DNA of 53,028 nucleotides from Candidatus Epulonipiscium sp. (GCA_012519205.1 JAAYQR010000002.1:1-53028), one strand, 5' to 3'; shown: positions 16,841 through 25,202, counted from the first letter of the stretch. Made by a program: numbers and translations. Notes: generated from the letters alone by a model not told the origin.

Positions 16841-16860
16841 GGTCGGCCTTTCTGCCGACC
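16841..16860. terminator. terminator between the MntR-like gene and feoB
   Basis: GGTCGGC / GCCGACC, a 7-bp GC-rich stem with a six-base loop. On the minus strand it is followed by TCTTTTATTA, fitting the end of the feo transcript. Confidence 0.7.
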
Positions 16861-16864
16861 CATA

Positions 16865-18223
16865 TTATATTAGATTAAAAATATAAGCTATTTTGGTGGT
16901 GATAAAACATATTAAAATAGCAATTATAGTGGGAATCACAAAGGAAGCCAAGGTCCATTTTATACTTTGGGTTTCTTTTTTTATAGTCCAAAGAGTTGTG
17001 CCACAAGGAAAATGAAGAAGGGAAAATAGCATTACATTTAAACATGTAAGGATGGTCCAGCCATTAGAAATAAAAAGATTTCTCATTTCTACAATAGAAT
17101 CTATCTCAATCATAGCATCAGTTGATAGGTAACCCATAAAAATAATAGGCAGCACAATTTCATTAGCAGGTAAACCTAAGATAAAGGCTAAGAGAATAAT
17201 CCCATCAAGCCCTATAGCTAATCCAAAAGGATTAAGAAAGTCAGCTACATAGGTTAATATACTTGTATCTCCTATCATAATATTAGCAACCAACCAAGTG
17301 ATAACACCGGCAGGAAGGGCAATAGCTACGGCACGACCCAAAACAAATATAGTTCTATCAAATATAGACCTTATAATAACCTTACCAATTTTAGGTTTTC
17401 TATAAGGGGGAAGTTCAAGATTGAAGGTAGAAGGTGTTCCTTTTAATACCGTCTTAGATAATAAAAAGGATACAATAAATGTAATACCTATTCCAACAAG
17501 CACAAGCCCTATAACCATGCCGGAGGCAAGGAAAGAACTTAAAGAGGAATTAGCTGCAGCCCCCATAAATATCATTGATAGGGCTATTAAAGTAGGAAAT
17601 CTTCCATTACAAGGAACAAAATTATTGGTTAGAATCGCAATAAGCCTTTCTCTGGGGGAATCAATGATGCGACAGGCGACAACCCCTGCTGCATTGCATC
17701 CGAATCCCATAGACATGGTTAAAGCTTGTTTTCCATGGGTCCCAGCTTTTTTGAATAATCTATCCAAATTAAACGCCACCCTTGGCAGATAGCCTAGGTC
17801 TTCTAGAAGGGTAAAGCAAGGGAAGAATATAGCCATAGGAGGAAGCATAACAGATATAACCCATGCCCCAGTACGATACATTCCAAGAATTAAGATTCCA
17901 TGAAGCCAATCGGGAGCCTTAAAGTATAGGAATACTTCCGTTAATCTATCTTCTACCCAAAATAGAGCATTAGCTAGCATTGTGGAGGGGACATTAGCCC
18001 CTACAATAGTAATCCAAAAGATAATAGTAAGGATGAGAAGCATAATAGGAAAACCAGCCCATCTAGAGGTAAGGAGTGAATCTAATTTTTCATCCCAGTT
18101 TTTAGTCTTTTCTTTAGGTTTGATTACAACTTTTTCTGATATTTCCTTTGCACGGTTATAAAGGGTGGTAACCATATAATCTCTAAAAATATCCGAAGTA
18201 GTCGCGGAGTTCTTACTGGGCAT
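16865..18223 (-). CDS. feoB: FeoB membrane (Gate) domain as a separate protein
   Basis: Transport half of ferrous iron transporter B, 452 residues. After a soluble start it has about eight membrane helices, two Gate (nucleoside recognition) domains and the FeoB_C region; typical segments are GFGCNAAGVVACRIIDSPRERL, ILTNNFVPCNGRFPTL and GLPANEIVLPIIFMGYL. The G-domain is encoded by the preceding gene in another frame. This is a real split, not a lost base: AAGGAGG lies eight bases before ATG 18223 inside the end of the G-domain gene, and the two ORFs overlap by 11 bases, implying translational coupling. The halves presumably assemble at the membrane to take up Fe2+. Confidence 0.88.
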   Translation of the reverse strand: MPSKNSATTSDIFRDYMVTTLYNRAKEISEKVVIKPKEKTKNWDEKLDSLLTSRWAGFPIMLLILTIIFWITIVGANVPSTMLANALFWVEDRLTEVFLYFKAPDWLHGILILGMYRTGAWVISVMLPPMAIFFPCFTLLEDLGYLPRVAFNLDRLFKKAGTHGKQALTMSMGFGCNAAGVVACRIIDSPRERLIAILTNNFVPCNGRFPTLIALSMIFMGAAANSSLSSFLASGMVIGLVLVGIGITFIVSFLLSKTVLKGTPSTFNLELPPYRKPKIGKVIIRSIFDRTIFVLGRAVAIALPAGVITWLVANIMIGDTSILTYVADFLNPFGLAIGLDGIILLAFILGLPANEIVLPIIFMGYLSTDAMIEIDSIVEMRNLFISNGWTILTCLNVMLFSLLHFPCGTTLWTIKKETQSIKWTLASFVIPTIIAILICFITTKIAYIFNLI

Positions 18224-18983
18224 GGTAGCATCCTCCTTTGCGGCTGCCATAATTGTATATTTTATCCAAGATGCCTTTATCTCCATCCAGCATTCTAAGT
18301 GCTACCCACCTGGGATTAAAATCATTTTGAACCAAGGGCTCTATAGTAGGCAAAATTTTTTCCAGTTCTTCCTCTATTTCTATGGAATAAGTGATATGTT
18401 TTGGGTTTGGAATAATTTTATTGGCACATACCCCGTAAACTGCATTCATTAATTCTTCTAAGCCCTTTTTATCTCTAGCAATAGTCCCTACTACAGGAAT
18501 TCCCAATTCTTTAGAAAGGGCATTTAAATCGATTTTAATTTGCTTCTTTTTTGCCTCATCCAAAAGATTTACACATAATACTACATTATTTGTAATTTCT
18601 ATCACTTGGAGAACGAGATTGAGATTTCTTTCTAAGCAAGTAGCATCTACAACTACAATCGTAGCATCGGGTTTTCCAAAACATATAAAATCCCTTGCTA
18701 TTTCTTCTTCAACCGAATTTGCAAGTAGAGAATAAGTTCCCGGCAAATCAACCAATATAAATTCTTTATCCTTCCTTTTGAAGGTACCTTTGGCATTGGT
18801 AACGGTTTTGCCAGGCCAATTTCCAGTATGCTGTTTTAAACCTGTTAGCTCATTGAATATGGTACTTTTTCCTGTATTGGGGTTGCCGGCTAGGGCAACT
18901 ACCATTTGCTTATTGGATGCCTTTTCTATATTGTATAGGTCAATCAGGGCTTTTCTTTTACAAGATTTGCAGGTTAATCCCAT
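18213..18983 (-). CDS. feoB: FeoB GTPase domain as a separate protein
   Basis: Soluble G-protein half of FeoB, 256 residues. G1 GNPNTGKST, G2 region GNWPGKTV, G3 DLPGTYSL and G4 NLLDE are all present, followed by the helical GDI-like domain (WVALRMLDGDKGIL). The N-terminus has an additional CKSC pair (C5, C8), a possible metal or redox site. Length ends where the membrane half of ordinary FeoB would begin, and the membrane half starts at 18223 with its own ribosome site. Fifteen bases after feoA. AAGGAGGATTGCT precedes the start. Confidence 0.9.
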   Translation of the reverse strand: MGLTCKSCKRKALIDLYNIEKASNKQMVVALAGNPNTGKSTIFNELTGLKQHTGNWPGKTVTNAKGTFKRKDKEFILVDLPGTYSLLANSVEEEIARDFICFGKPDATIVVVDATCLERNLNLVLQVIEITNNVVLCVNLLDEAKKKQIKIDLNALSKELGIPVVGTIARDKKGLEELMNAVYGVCANKIIPNPKHITYSIEIEEELEKILPTIEPLVQNDFNPRWVALRMLDGDKGILDKIYNYGSRKGGCYHAQ

Positions 18984-18998
18984 AGCAATCCTCCTTAA

Positions 18999-19238
18999 TT
19001 AAACAACTTTTACTAAGATTTTTGATGCCTCTTCTTTTCTTAGGGCAATTATGGTGTCACGAACCATATAAGCTGTAGGATCCCCTAGGGGGCTGCGACG
19101 CATGACTTTTACTTCTGTATCTTTGATAAAACCTAAATCAAGCATTCTTCTTCTTTGAGTTCCTGTTGCCTTTAAGTCTTGGATAATACATACTTGATTG
19201 ATTTTTACTTTATTTAGGGGAATATAAATGGCTTTCAT
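18999..19238 (-). CDS. feoA: FeoA iron transport accessory protein
   Basis: Small SH3-fold cytoplasmic protein (79 residues) that supports FeoB-dependent Fe2+ uptake. Matches the family throughout: IPLNKVKINQ, then RRRMLDLGFIKDTEVKVMRRSPLGDP and the C-terminal ALRKEEASKILV. First gene of the feoA-feoB-feoB unit; AAAGGAGAG lies before the ATG. Upstream, a perfect 12-bp palindrome (19294-19305) sits where a regulator could bind. Confidence 0.93.
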   Translation of the reverse strand: MKAIYIPLNKVKINQVCIIQDLKATGTQRRRMLDLGFIKDTEVKVMRRSPLGDPTAYMVRDTIIALRKEEASKILVKVV

Positions 19239-19293
19239 AGTATAACTCTCCTTTACGCAATGTTAGACGCGGCAAAGATATTTATTTAGTACA

Positions 19294-19305
19294 ATAGTAT
19301 ACTAT
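19294..19305. promoter_or_regulatory. palindrome upstream of feoA, candidate operator
   Basis: ATAGTATACTAT is a perfect 12-bp palindrome about 55 bases upstream of the feoA start. TTTACA on the minus strand (19317-19312) with TATTGT (19296-19291) would be a promoter with a 15-base spacer overlapping it. An operator for the MntR-like regulator is a guess from position. Confidence 0.3.
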
Positions 19306-19314
19306 GCATAATGT

Positions 19315-19346
19315 AAAAACATGGAAACTTGTCATTCCATGTTTTT
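19315..19346. terminator. hairpin between feoA and the EAL remnant
   Basis: AAAAACATGGAA / TTCCATGTTTTT, a 12-bp stem with an eight-base loop and T runs on both strands. It lies downstream of the PAS-GGDEF gene (minus strand), where it would act as terminator. Confidence 0.55.
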
Positions 19347-19355
19347 GGTTTTTTG

Positions 19356-19607
19356 CTATATATTATATTTTTTACTTTTAAGGAGCACCTTAAATCTTTT
19401 GCAGGAACAGGGGGCTAAATAAAACCCTTGAGCTTTTGTACATAGATTACTATTGAATATTGAAGTGTTATTTTGAAGCCTAGCCCCTTCCTTACTAACC
19501 TCCAAATGTGAGGTACTAGCCAAACCTAGAAGTTCTTTGAAAAAATAAAGTTGTTCCTTCGTTTCTATGCCTTCAGGTATTACGCTAAGATTAAGGGTGT
19601 TGGCCAT
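19356..19607 (-). pseudogene. EAL-domain C-terminal remnant with an in-frame insertion
   Basis: The frame reads MANTLNLSVIPEGIETKEQL then YFFKELLG, the end of an EAL phosphodiesterase domain, and resumes with KAQGFYLAPC. In between, about 26 residues (STSHLEVSKEGARLQNNTSI and flanks) have no counterpart in EAL proteins and look like an in-frame insertion of a short DNA element. The catalytic EAL, DDFGTG and earlier motifs are missing. The ORF overlaps the preceding PAS-GGDEF gene in another frame, so a deletion removed most of the EAL domain from an ancestral PAS-GGDEF-EAL gene. Not functional as a phosphodiesterase. Confidence 0.7.
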
Positions 19608-20598
19608 TTTCTAATGCAAATTCCGTGAAGGATGTGATATTGGCTGGAGAAGTGTAAAATTGATAGTTATTAGAACCAAAACTTTTAGCGTTATACATAG
19701 CTATATCCGCAGCCCTTAGAAGAGATTCAGAATCATTTCCATCATAGGGGCTAATGCTTATTCCGATACTAATTGTCATAAATACCTTTCTTCCCTGAAT
19801 GAAAAAGGGCCTCTCAAATTGCTCTTTGACTTTTTCAGCTGTTCTAATAATATTTTCAATATGATAGACTTCAGGTAAGAGTATAGTGAATTCATCTCCG
19901 CCAAATCTAGCTAGTGTATAGTTATTATTAGGGACTTTTTTAAGCCTATTACTTACGGACTGAAGAAGCAAATCTCCTGCAGAATGCCCGAATATATCAT
20001 TTACATGTTTAAATTTATCTAAATCTAGAAACATAATAGCAAGCATATGGATAGAATCATCGGAGTTTTCAATGGCGGCTTTTAAAGCCTCTGTGAAGTA
20101 CTTTCTATTAGGCAGCTCGGTGAGAAGATCATGGTAAGCTAGATATCGAAAATCTTCCTCTGTTTTTTTCCTTTCTGTAATATCAATGACATAGGAGGCC
20201 TTTTTTGGGGAATTGTCCTTATCTATGAAATATATCGAAGTTACCATAACTGAAAACTGAATCCCATTTTTGTTTACAACTTTGAATTCTTTTGTAGTCG
20301 TAGAAGGATTCCTCATAAATTCTTGATGTTGGATAATAAGGTCATTTTTAATCTCGGGGGGAATAATAATTGAAAAATGATTCTTTAGGAGTTCTTTTTC
20401 CGTATATCCATATAACTTACAATAAAATTCATTAACATATTCAAATACTCCCTGCTCATCTACGATACATAGTCCTATGGGTGCTAAATCACAGATGATT
20501 TCAAGTTTATCATATTTTCTTTTTAACAATTGAAAAGGGGTTTTGATCTTTTTATGGTTTTTAATTAAATTTTGTTTGATCCTATTGGGTTTTCTCAT
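19591..20598 (-). CDS. PAS-GGDEF diguanylate cyclase (truncated PAS-GGDEF-EAL)
   Basis: Protein of 335 residues: basic N-terminus, PAS domain (about 35-150; APIGLCIVDEQGVFEYVNEF, ending VIDITERKKTEED) and GGDEF domain (about 155-315). The active site is intact (LARFGGDEFTILL), as are DLDKFKHVND and FGHSAGD; no RxxD inhibitory site precedes GGDEF. It should make c-di-GMP. The C-terminus (FALENGQHP) ends where a linker to an EAL domain would start, and the EAL remains lie out of frame just after. AGGGAGGTGCT precedes the start. No membrane segment, so cytoplasmic. Confidence 0.85.
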   Translation of the reverse strand: MRKPNRIKQNLIKNHKKIKTPFQLLKRKYDKLEIICDLAPIGLCIVDEQGVFEYVNEFYCKLYGYTEKELLKNHFSIIIPPEIKNDLIIQHQEFMRNPSTTTKEFKVVNKNGIQFSVMVTSIYFIDKDNSPKKASYVIDITERKKTEEDFRYLAYHDLLTELPNRKYFTEALKAAIENSDDSIHMLAIMFLDLDKFKHVNDIFGHSAGDLLLQSVSNRLKKVPNNNYTLARFGGDEFTILLPEVYHIENIIRTAEKVKEQFERPFFIQGRKVFMTISIGISISPYDGNDSESLLRAADIAMYNAKSFGSNNYQFYTSPANITSFTEFALENGQHP

Positions 20599-20754
20599 TA
20601 TAGCACCTCCCTATGTAAGTGAAAATAAAATAGATGTCCTATGTAATTTAATATATGCAAAGAAGTTGAAAAATGATAATGATTTGTAGAAAAATGAAGA
20701 AAAAGCATGGTTGTTTTTATTAGAAAAATATTCTATGAAAAATCAAATTTCTTA

Positions 20755-20783
20755 TTGACTTTCAAAAATATCCATGCTATAGT
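20755..20783 (+). promoter_or_regulatory. promoter of the leuA leader
   Basis: TTGACT (-35) and TATAGT (-10) with a 17-base spacer. Transcription would start near 20790, about 425 bases before leuA, giving a long T-box leader. Confidence 0.75.
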
Positions 20784-20789
20784 AATTAA

Positions 20790-21185
20790 CAATTCAAATT
20801 ATTAAAAACTATGAAGAGGAATAGTAGATTTTTAGAGGATTATAGAGAACTGTTGGATGGTGTGAAACAGTATCTGAAAAAAATTGAACTCGCCTTGGAG
20901 TTGCTCACTGAAAATTAGTAGGATGGGACGGCAATCAACCGTTAACATGATGGGATATCAGCAGTACCTAAATATATCTAGCTCGTATCTTCTAAAGCTT
21001 TTTGTAAAGAGTGGATAACGAATTCTTTCGTCTCTTTTAGGGATGGAAGATTTTTTATTTGGGATATATTTATACTTACTGTTAGTATCTTTTAAGTTGT
21101 ATTCTACCTTGTAGAATGAAAAAGAGTGGTACCGCGGAAGAAGGTCTTTCGTCTCTAGTATTAGGGATGATAGGCCTTTAATTTT
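20790..21185 (+). ncRNA. leucine T-box riboswitch upstream of leuA
   Basis: tRNA-sensing leader. Stem I features include AGAGAACTG and GGTGTGAAACAG; the specifier reads GAA-CTC-GCCTTG-GAG, giving CTC (20889-20891), a leucine codon. The T-box element is AGAGTGGTACCGCGG (21123-21137), where TGGT would pair with an NCCA end having A at the discriminator. The terminator (about 21140-21185) pairs AAGGTCTTTCGTCTCT with AGGGATGATAGGCCTT. A second, degenerate T-box/terminator pair lies earlier (21006-21060). Uncharged tRNA-Leu should switch leuA on. Confidence 0.9.
21006..21060 (+). terminator. extra terminator with degenerate T-box inside the leuA leader
   Basis: AAAGAGTGGATAACGAA resembles the T-box sequence, and TCTTTCGTCTCT / AGGGATGGAAGA form a 12-bp stem (with G-T wobbles) followed by TTTTTT. 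It parallels the main unit at 21121-21185 in order and sequence, so it looks like a partial tandem duplication. Confidence 0.6.
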
Positions 21186-21214
21186 GTCTAAAATAATTTA
21201 TAGGAGGAATAAGT

Positions 21215-22864
21215 ATGAATTATCAAAAGTATAAACCATACCCAACAATTAAACTAGAAAACAGGAAATGGCCTAGTAAAACAATTACCAAGGCACCAAT
21301 TTGGTGTAGTGTAGACCTTCGAGACGGAAATCAGGCATTGGAGATTCCTATGAATTTAGACCAAAAGGTTAAATTCTTTCAGTTCCTTGTTAATATGGGC
21401 TTTAAGGAAATTGAAGTAGGATTTCCTGCCGCCTCGGAAACAGAATTTATTTTTTTAAGAAAGTTAATCGAAGAGGATTTAATTCCCGAAGATGTAACCG
21501 TACAAGTATTAACTCAGGCTAGGGAACATATCATAAGAAGGACCTTTGAGGCATTAGAAGGGGTCAAAAAAGCTGTTGTACATTTATATAACTCCACATC
21601 GATTCTTCAAAGAAAAGTTGTGTTTAAAAAGAATAAGGAAGAAATAAAAGCCTTAGCAGTAGAAGGTGCTAAAATAGTAAAGCAATTTGCTGATGAAAGA
21701 CCAAAAGGCAGTATCATATATGAATATTCTCCGGAAAGCTTCACGGGGACAGAACTTGACTATGCTATAGAAATTTGCGAGGCAGTCTTAGATGTATGGC
21801 AGCCAACTCCCGATAATAGAGCAATTATTAATTTGCCTTCTACAGTAGAAATGTCAACCCCTAATGTGTACGCTGATCAAATCGAATATTTTGGAGATAA
21901 GATTAAAAATAGGGATTCCATTATTATAAGTGTTCATGCTCACAATGACAGAGGGTGTGCTGTTGCTGCCAGTGAACTTGCAATCTTAGCTGGAGCTGAT
22001 AGGGTAGAAGGCACATTATTTGGCAATGGAGAAAGAACAGGAAATGCCGATATCATTACCATAGGAATGAATCTATTCTCCCAGGGTATTGACCCTGAAT
22101 TGGATTTTAGCAACGCCGATGCTATCGTAGATATTTTTAGGGAATCGACCAGGATGGAAGTCTCCCTAAGACACCCCTATGTAGGAGACTTGGTATACAC
22201 CGCCTTTTCAGGATCCCATCAAGATGCTATCAAAAAAGGAATGGATAGATACAAAAAGGAAAATCCAAGATATTGGGAGGTGCCTTATCTTCCCATTGAT
22301 CCTATGGACATCGGGAAAAATTATGATCCCATTATCCGTATCAACAGCCAATCAGGAAAAGGGGGCGTAAGCTATATCCTAGAAAATGACTTTGGATTCC
22401 GTTTGCCAAAAAAGATGCAGCAGGATTTTAGCATAATAATAACCAACGAATCCGATAAAAAACAAGAGGAATTATCTTCACAGAGGATTTATGAATTATT
22501 TGTGCAGGAATATATGAATATTAACAAGCCATTTTCTTTAAAAAATTATCATGTTCATACAGAAGATGATAAGGTTGTAGTTTCCGCAATAATTAAGAAT
22601 AATGAAATGGAAGAACAAATCAGCGGAAGGGGTAATGGGCCTATCGATGCCCTATGTAATGCCATTAGAAAATATGCTCCAGTAAGCTTCAAAGTAGTAT
22701 CCTACGATGAACACTCCCTAGACCAAGGTTCTGATTCACGAGCCGTTGCCTATATACAAATAAAAGATGAAAATGGAAAAAGCTATTATGGGGCAGGGAT
22801 TGATAGTAACATCAGTACGTCCTCCATGAAAGCCTATATCAGTGCATTTAATAAAATGATATAA
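21215..22864 (+). CDS. leuA: 2-isopropylmalate synthase
   Basis: First committed step of leucine synthesis, condensing acetyl-CoA with 2-oxoisovalerate. The long form (549 residues) with an N-terminal extension (NYQKYKPYPTIKLENRKWPS), HMGL-like TIM barrel (SVDLRDGNQAL at about residue 32; HAHNDRGCAVA with metal-binding His pair; GNGERTGNAD) and a C-terminal LeuA dimer/regulatory domain (about 410-549). This is LeuA rather than citramalate or homocitrate synthase, judging from the extension and from its Leu T-box; a separate citramalate synthase is at 49408. ATAGGAGGAATAAGT precedes the ATG. Monocistronic. Confidence 0.93.
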   Translation: MNYQKYKPYPTIKLENRKWPSKTITKAPIWCSVDLRDGNQALEIPMNLDQKVKFFQFLVNMGFKEIEVGFPAASETEFIFLRKLIEEDLIPEDVTVQVLTQAREHIIRRTFEALEGVKKAVVHLYNSTSILQRKVVFKKNKEEIKALAVEGAKIVKQFADERPKGSIIYEYSPESFTGTELDYAIEICEAVLDVWQPTPDNRAIINLPSTVEMSTPNVYADQIEYFGDKIKNRDSIIISVHAHNDRGCAVAASELAILAGADRVEGTLFGNGERTGNADIITIGMNLFSQGIDPELDFSNADAIVDIFRESTRMEVSLRHPYVGDLVYTAFSGSHQDAIKKGMDRYKKENPRYWEVPYLPIDPMDIGKNYDPIIRINSQSGKGGVSYILENDFGFRLPKKMQQDFSIIITNESDKKQEELSSQRIYELFVQEYMNINKPFSLKNYHVHTEDDKVVVSAIIKNNEMEEQISGRGNGPIDALCNAIRKYAPVSFKVVSYDEHSLDQGSDSRAVAYIQIKDENGKSYYGAGIDSNISTSSMKAYISAFNKMI

Positions 22865-23028
22865 TAGGGTGCGTATTTGTCCATATATCCACATTTGAAT
22901 CAAATTTATAAGTTTAACAATTTCTGGGGATTAATCTGAAAAGGAAATTAAATCAATAAAATAACTTGTTTTCTTTTCGGTATCCGATAAAATAATTGAT
23001 GATATATCATAAGACAAGGAATGATAAA

Positions 23029-24291
23029 ATGTATAAACTCAAAACTTCTATACTATTTATAGTAATTTTTGTTCTTGCTACTGGTTGTTTGGCTAAAAAG
23101 CAAGAAGATTATAACAAGGATTCTAAATTAGATTCACCTAAACAAAAAATTCCTATAAAAGAACAAATACAAGGGGATAATGATACACCAGACCAGAAAG
23201 AGATAAATCTGATAGAGAAACAGATTTCTAGGATGACTCTTGATGAGAAAATCGGTCAGCTGGTGATAGTTGGCTTCGAAGGATATATGCCAGATGAAAA
23301 TATAAGGGATATAATAGAAAACTATCATGTAGGAGGAGTAATTTTGTTTGGCAGAAATGTAGAAAATTCAACCCAGCTTCTTGGATTAACGAATGCTCTT
23401 AAGGGGTTAAATTCTGACAATAAGATTCCTCTGTTTATTTCTGTTGATGAAGAGGGTGGGATGGTTAGCAGGATGCCAAATGAGTTGCTAGATATTCCAG
23501 ACAGTAGAACCATAGGGAAGAAAAATGATAAAAATCTTTCTCATAATATAGGTAGAATAATTGCCAAAGAAATAAAATCTTTTGGTTTTAATATGAATTT
23601 TGCTCCTGTATTAGATGTTGACAGTAATAAAGACAATCCTGTTATCGGGGAACGCTCTTTTAGTTCTGATGTGAAAATAGTAAGCGAGCTTGGAATAGAG
23701 GCAATGAAAGGTATGAAGGATGGGGGAGCTATTCCTATTGTAAAGCATTTCCCAGGGCATGGCGATACCTCTATAGATTCTCATGTAGGTTTACCTGTTG
23801 TGAATAAGGATCTAGACAGCTTAAAAGAATTGGAACTAGCACCATTTATGGTGGCTATAGATAATGGCGCAGAGGGTATAATGATTGCTCATATTCTTTT
23901 TAACCAGATAGATGCCGAAAATCCTGCCTCATTATCCAATACAATTATTACTGATATTCTTAGGAAAGAATTAAATTATAAAGGAATTGTTATTACAGAT
24001 GATTTAACTATGGGGGCAATTATTGAAAGTTATGGCATTGGAGATGCCGCAGTAAAATCTATAAATGCAGGAAGTGATATTATTTTAGTTTGCCATGGGT
24101 ATGAAAATGAGATAGAAGTATTAAATAGACTAAAAAGTGCAGTGGAAAACGGAATATTATCAAAAGAAAGAATAGATGAAAGTGTATACAGGATATTGTC
24201 TTTAAAAGAAGAGTATGTCATAAAAGATGAGATGATAGAATCTATTGACATTAATAAGATAAATAGCGAAATTGACAAAATCATTAATTAA
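23029..24291 (+). CDS. GH3 beta-N-acetylhexosaminidase lipoprotein (NagZ-like)
   Basis: Secreted lipoprotein of 420 residues. A hydrophobic signal ends in the lipobox LATGC, followed by a charged linker (about 25-60) and the glycoside hydrolase family 3 domain (about 65-400). The NagZ signature KHFPGHGDTSIDSH with the catalytic His/Asp loop, and the nucleophile-containing ITDDLTMGAI, are present; the second GH3 domain is absent. It probably trims N-acetylglucosamine from peptidoglycan fragments outside the membrane. The frame opens at TTG 22996, but AAGGA at 23016-23020 favours ATG 23029. Confidence 0.9.
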   Translation: MYKLKTSILFIVIFVLATGCLAKKQEDYNKDSKLDSPKQKIPIKEQIQGDNDTPDQKEINLIEKQISRMTLDEKIGQLVIVGFEGYMPDENIRDIIENYHVGGVILFGRNVENSTQLLGLTNALKGLNSDNKIPLFISVDEEGGMVSRMPNELLDIPDSRTIGKKNDKNLSHNIGRIIAKEIKSFGFNMNFAPVLDVDSNKDNPVIGERSFSSDVKIVSELGIEAMKGMKDGGAIPIVKHFPGHGDTSIDSHVGLPVVNKDLDSLKELELAPFMVAIDNGAEGIMIAHILFNQIDAENPASLSNTIITDILRKELNYKGIVITDDLTMGAIIESYGIGDAAVKSINAGSDIILVCHGYENEIEVLNRLKSAVENGILSKERIDESVYRILSLKEEYVIKDEMIESIDINKINSEIDKIIN

Positions 24292-24314
24292 GGGCGCCTA
24301 TGGCGCCCTTAATT
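24286..24314. terminator. strong bidirectional terminator
   Basis: AATTAAGGGCGCC / GGCGCCCTTAATT, a 13-bp perfect stem with a three-base loop between convergent genes; it overlaps the GH3 stop codon. Confidence 0.9.
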
Positions 24315-24319
24315 AATAT

Positions 24320-24697
24320 TTACATTGTTCTTCCAGGTGTAAGTGCATTTATAACTCCTATAATCAGTGCCCCAATAACCGCACCCCAGAAGGATACATT
24401 AAAACCAGCTACTATAAATTGAGTAAAGTAAATAATAGCTACAGCTACAATAAAACCAACAATACCTCTTCCAAAGGGAGAAGCATCAATACCAGTTAAC
24501 TTTTCAATCAAATAATCCGCCAAAACAATAACGATAGTGGCAACGATAAGTGCCCAAATACCATTGATGTTAAAACCAGGGGTTAAAAAAGCAGTTACAG
24601 CTAAAACAATTGCTGTTCCGATTAATCTCATTATTACATGTCCAAATCCTGAGTTGCCTTCATTGTCATTTCTATTGCCCATAGTTTGATCAGCCAT
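24320..24697 (-). CDS. phage-holin-family-like small membrane protein
   Basis: 125 residues: a polar, Asn-rich N-terminus (about 1-18) and four membrane helices (about 22-42, 45-65, 78-95, 100-118) with repeated GFN.NG/S turns (PGFNINGIWAL, AGFNVSFWGA). The pattern fits the four-helix holin superfamily IV/DUF-type membrane proteins often found as single bacterial genes, not phage lysis modules. TTGGAGGTATTAAG precedes the ATG. Function unknown. Confidence 0.65.
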   Translation of the reverse strand: MADQTMGNRNDNEGNSGFGHVIMRLIGTAIVLAVTAFLTPGFNINGIWALIVATIVIVLADYLIEKLTGIDASPFGRGIVGFIVAVAIIYFTQFIVAGFNVSFWGAVIGALIIGVINALTPGRTM

Positions 24698-24969
24698 CTT
24701 AATACCTCCAATTTATTAATAAAATCTAAAACAAACTTATTAAATAATAAATGTATAGCATAACTATTAAGTTTATTATTTAGGTTTTCCATTTTAGCTA
24801 TTATAATTCAAGAATTTATATGGAATATTATTACAACGCTAGAAGTCTTTAGGCAAAGCAATGTTTTTATTTATTAAATCGATATTATTTTTAAAAATTT
24901 GATAGCTTTATTTTCCATGGATTAATACTTACAGAACGATAATACTATAATCGTCGGGAGGTAAACTAT

Positions 24970-25164
24970 ATGAATAATATAAAATTAGCGCCCTATGAAG
25001 CTATCGAAGTTCGTGAATTCATATATAGTACATCAAAAAACAGAGTATGTATCATGAAAGATGATATACTCTGTTTTTTCTTGGGTTCATTTCATTACAA
25101 TTGTTTTTTAAAAGAAAGGAAATTCGAAATCAAAATAAATATGATGAATTTTAACAAAATATGA
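24970..25164 (+). CDS. small ORF, possible spore-coat-protein remnant
   Basis: A GGGAGGT ribosome site precedes an ORF starting MNNIKLAPYEAIEVREFI, reminiscent of the LAPHE..E..EL start of short ferritin-like spore coat (CotF-type) proteins. After about 20 residues the resemblance ends, and a strong terminator hairpin (25035-25079) lies inside the frame. The rest (64 residues in total) is probably read-through of non-coding DNA. A decayed coat gene or a leader peptide ending at the hairpin are both possible. The flanking region 24698-24969 shows nothing else. Confidence 0.35.
   Translation: MNNIKLAPYEAIEVREFIYSTSKNRVCIMKDDILCFFLGSFHYNCFLKERKFEIKINMMNFNKI
25035..25079 (+). terminator. strong intrinsic terminator inside the small ORF
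   Basis: AAAAAACAGAGTAT / ATACTCTGTTTTTT (14 bp) encloses a second paired segment (ATCAT / ATGAT) with a GAAAG loop, then TTTTTTC. It ends transcription before the flavodiiron promoter. Confidence 0.85.
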
Positions 25165-25202
25165 ATACGGTCACAGTTTTACTTTGGTGTATACAGTATT
25201 AT
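25162..25202 (+). promoter_or_regulatory. Crp/Fnr box and class II promoter for the flavodiiron gene
   Basis: TGAATACGGTCACAGTTTT (TGA-N6-TCA at 25162-25173) followed by TATTAT at 25197-25202, 29.5 bases from the centre. The right half, GGTCACAGTTTTA, is identical to that of the ric box. The flavodiiron start is 47 bases after the -10. Confidence 0.65.

Noticed and set aside
24320-24697. Prophage remnant suggested by the holin-like protein
   Set aside because: No endolysin, tail, integrase or other phage gene is nearby; the four-helix family is common as a single chromosomal gene.
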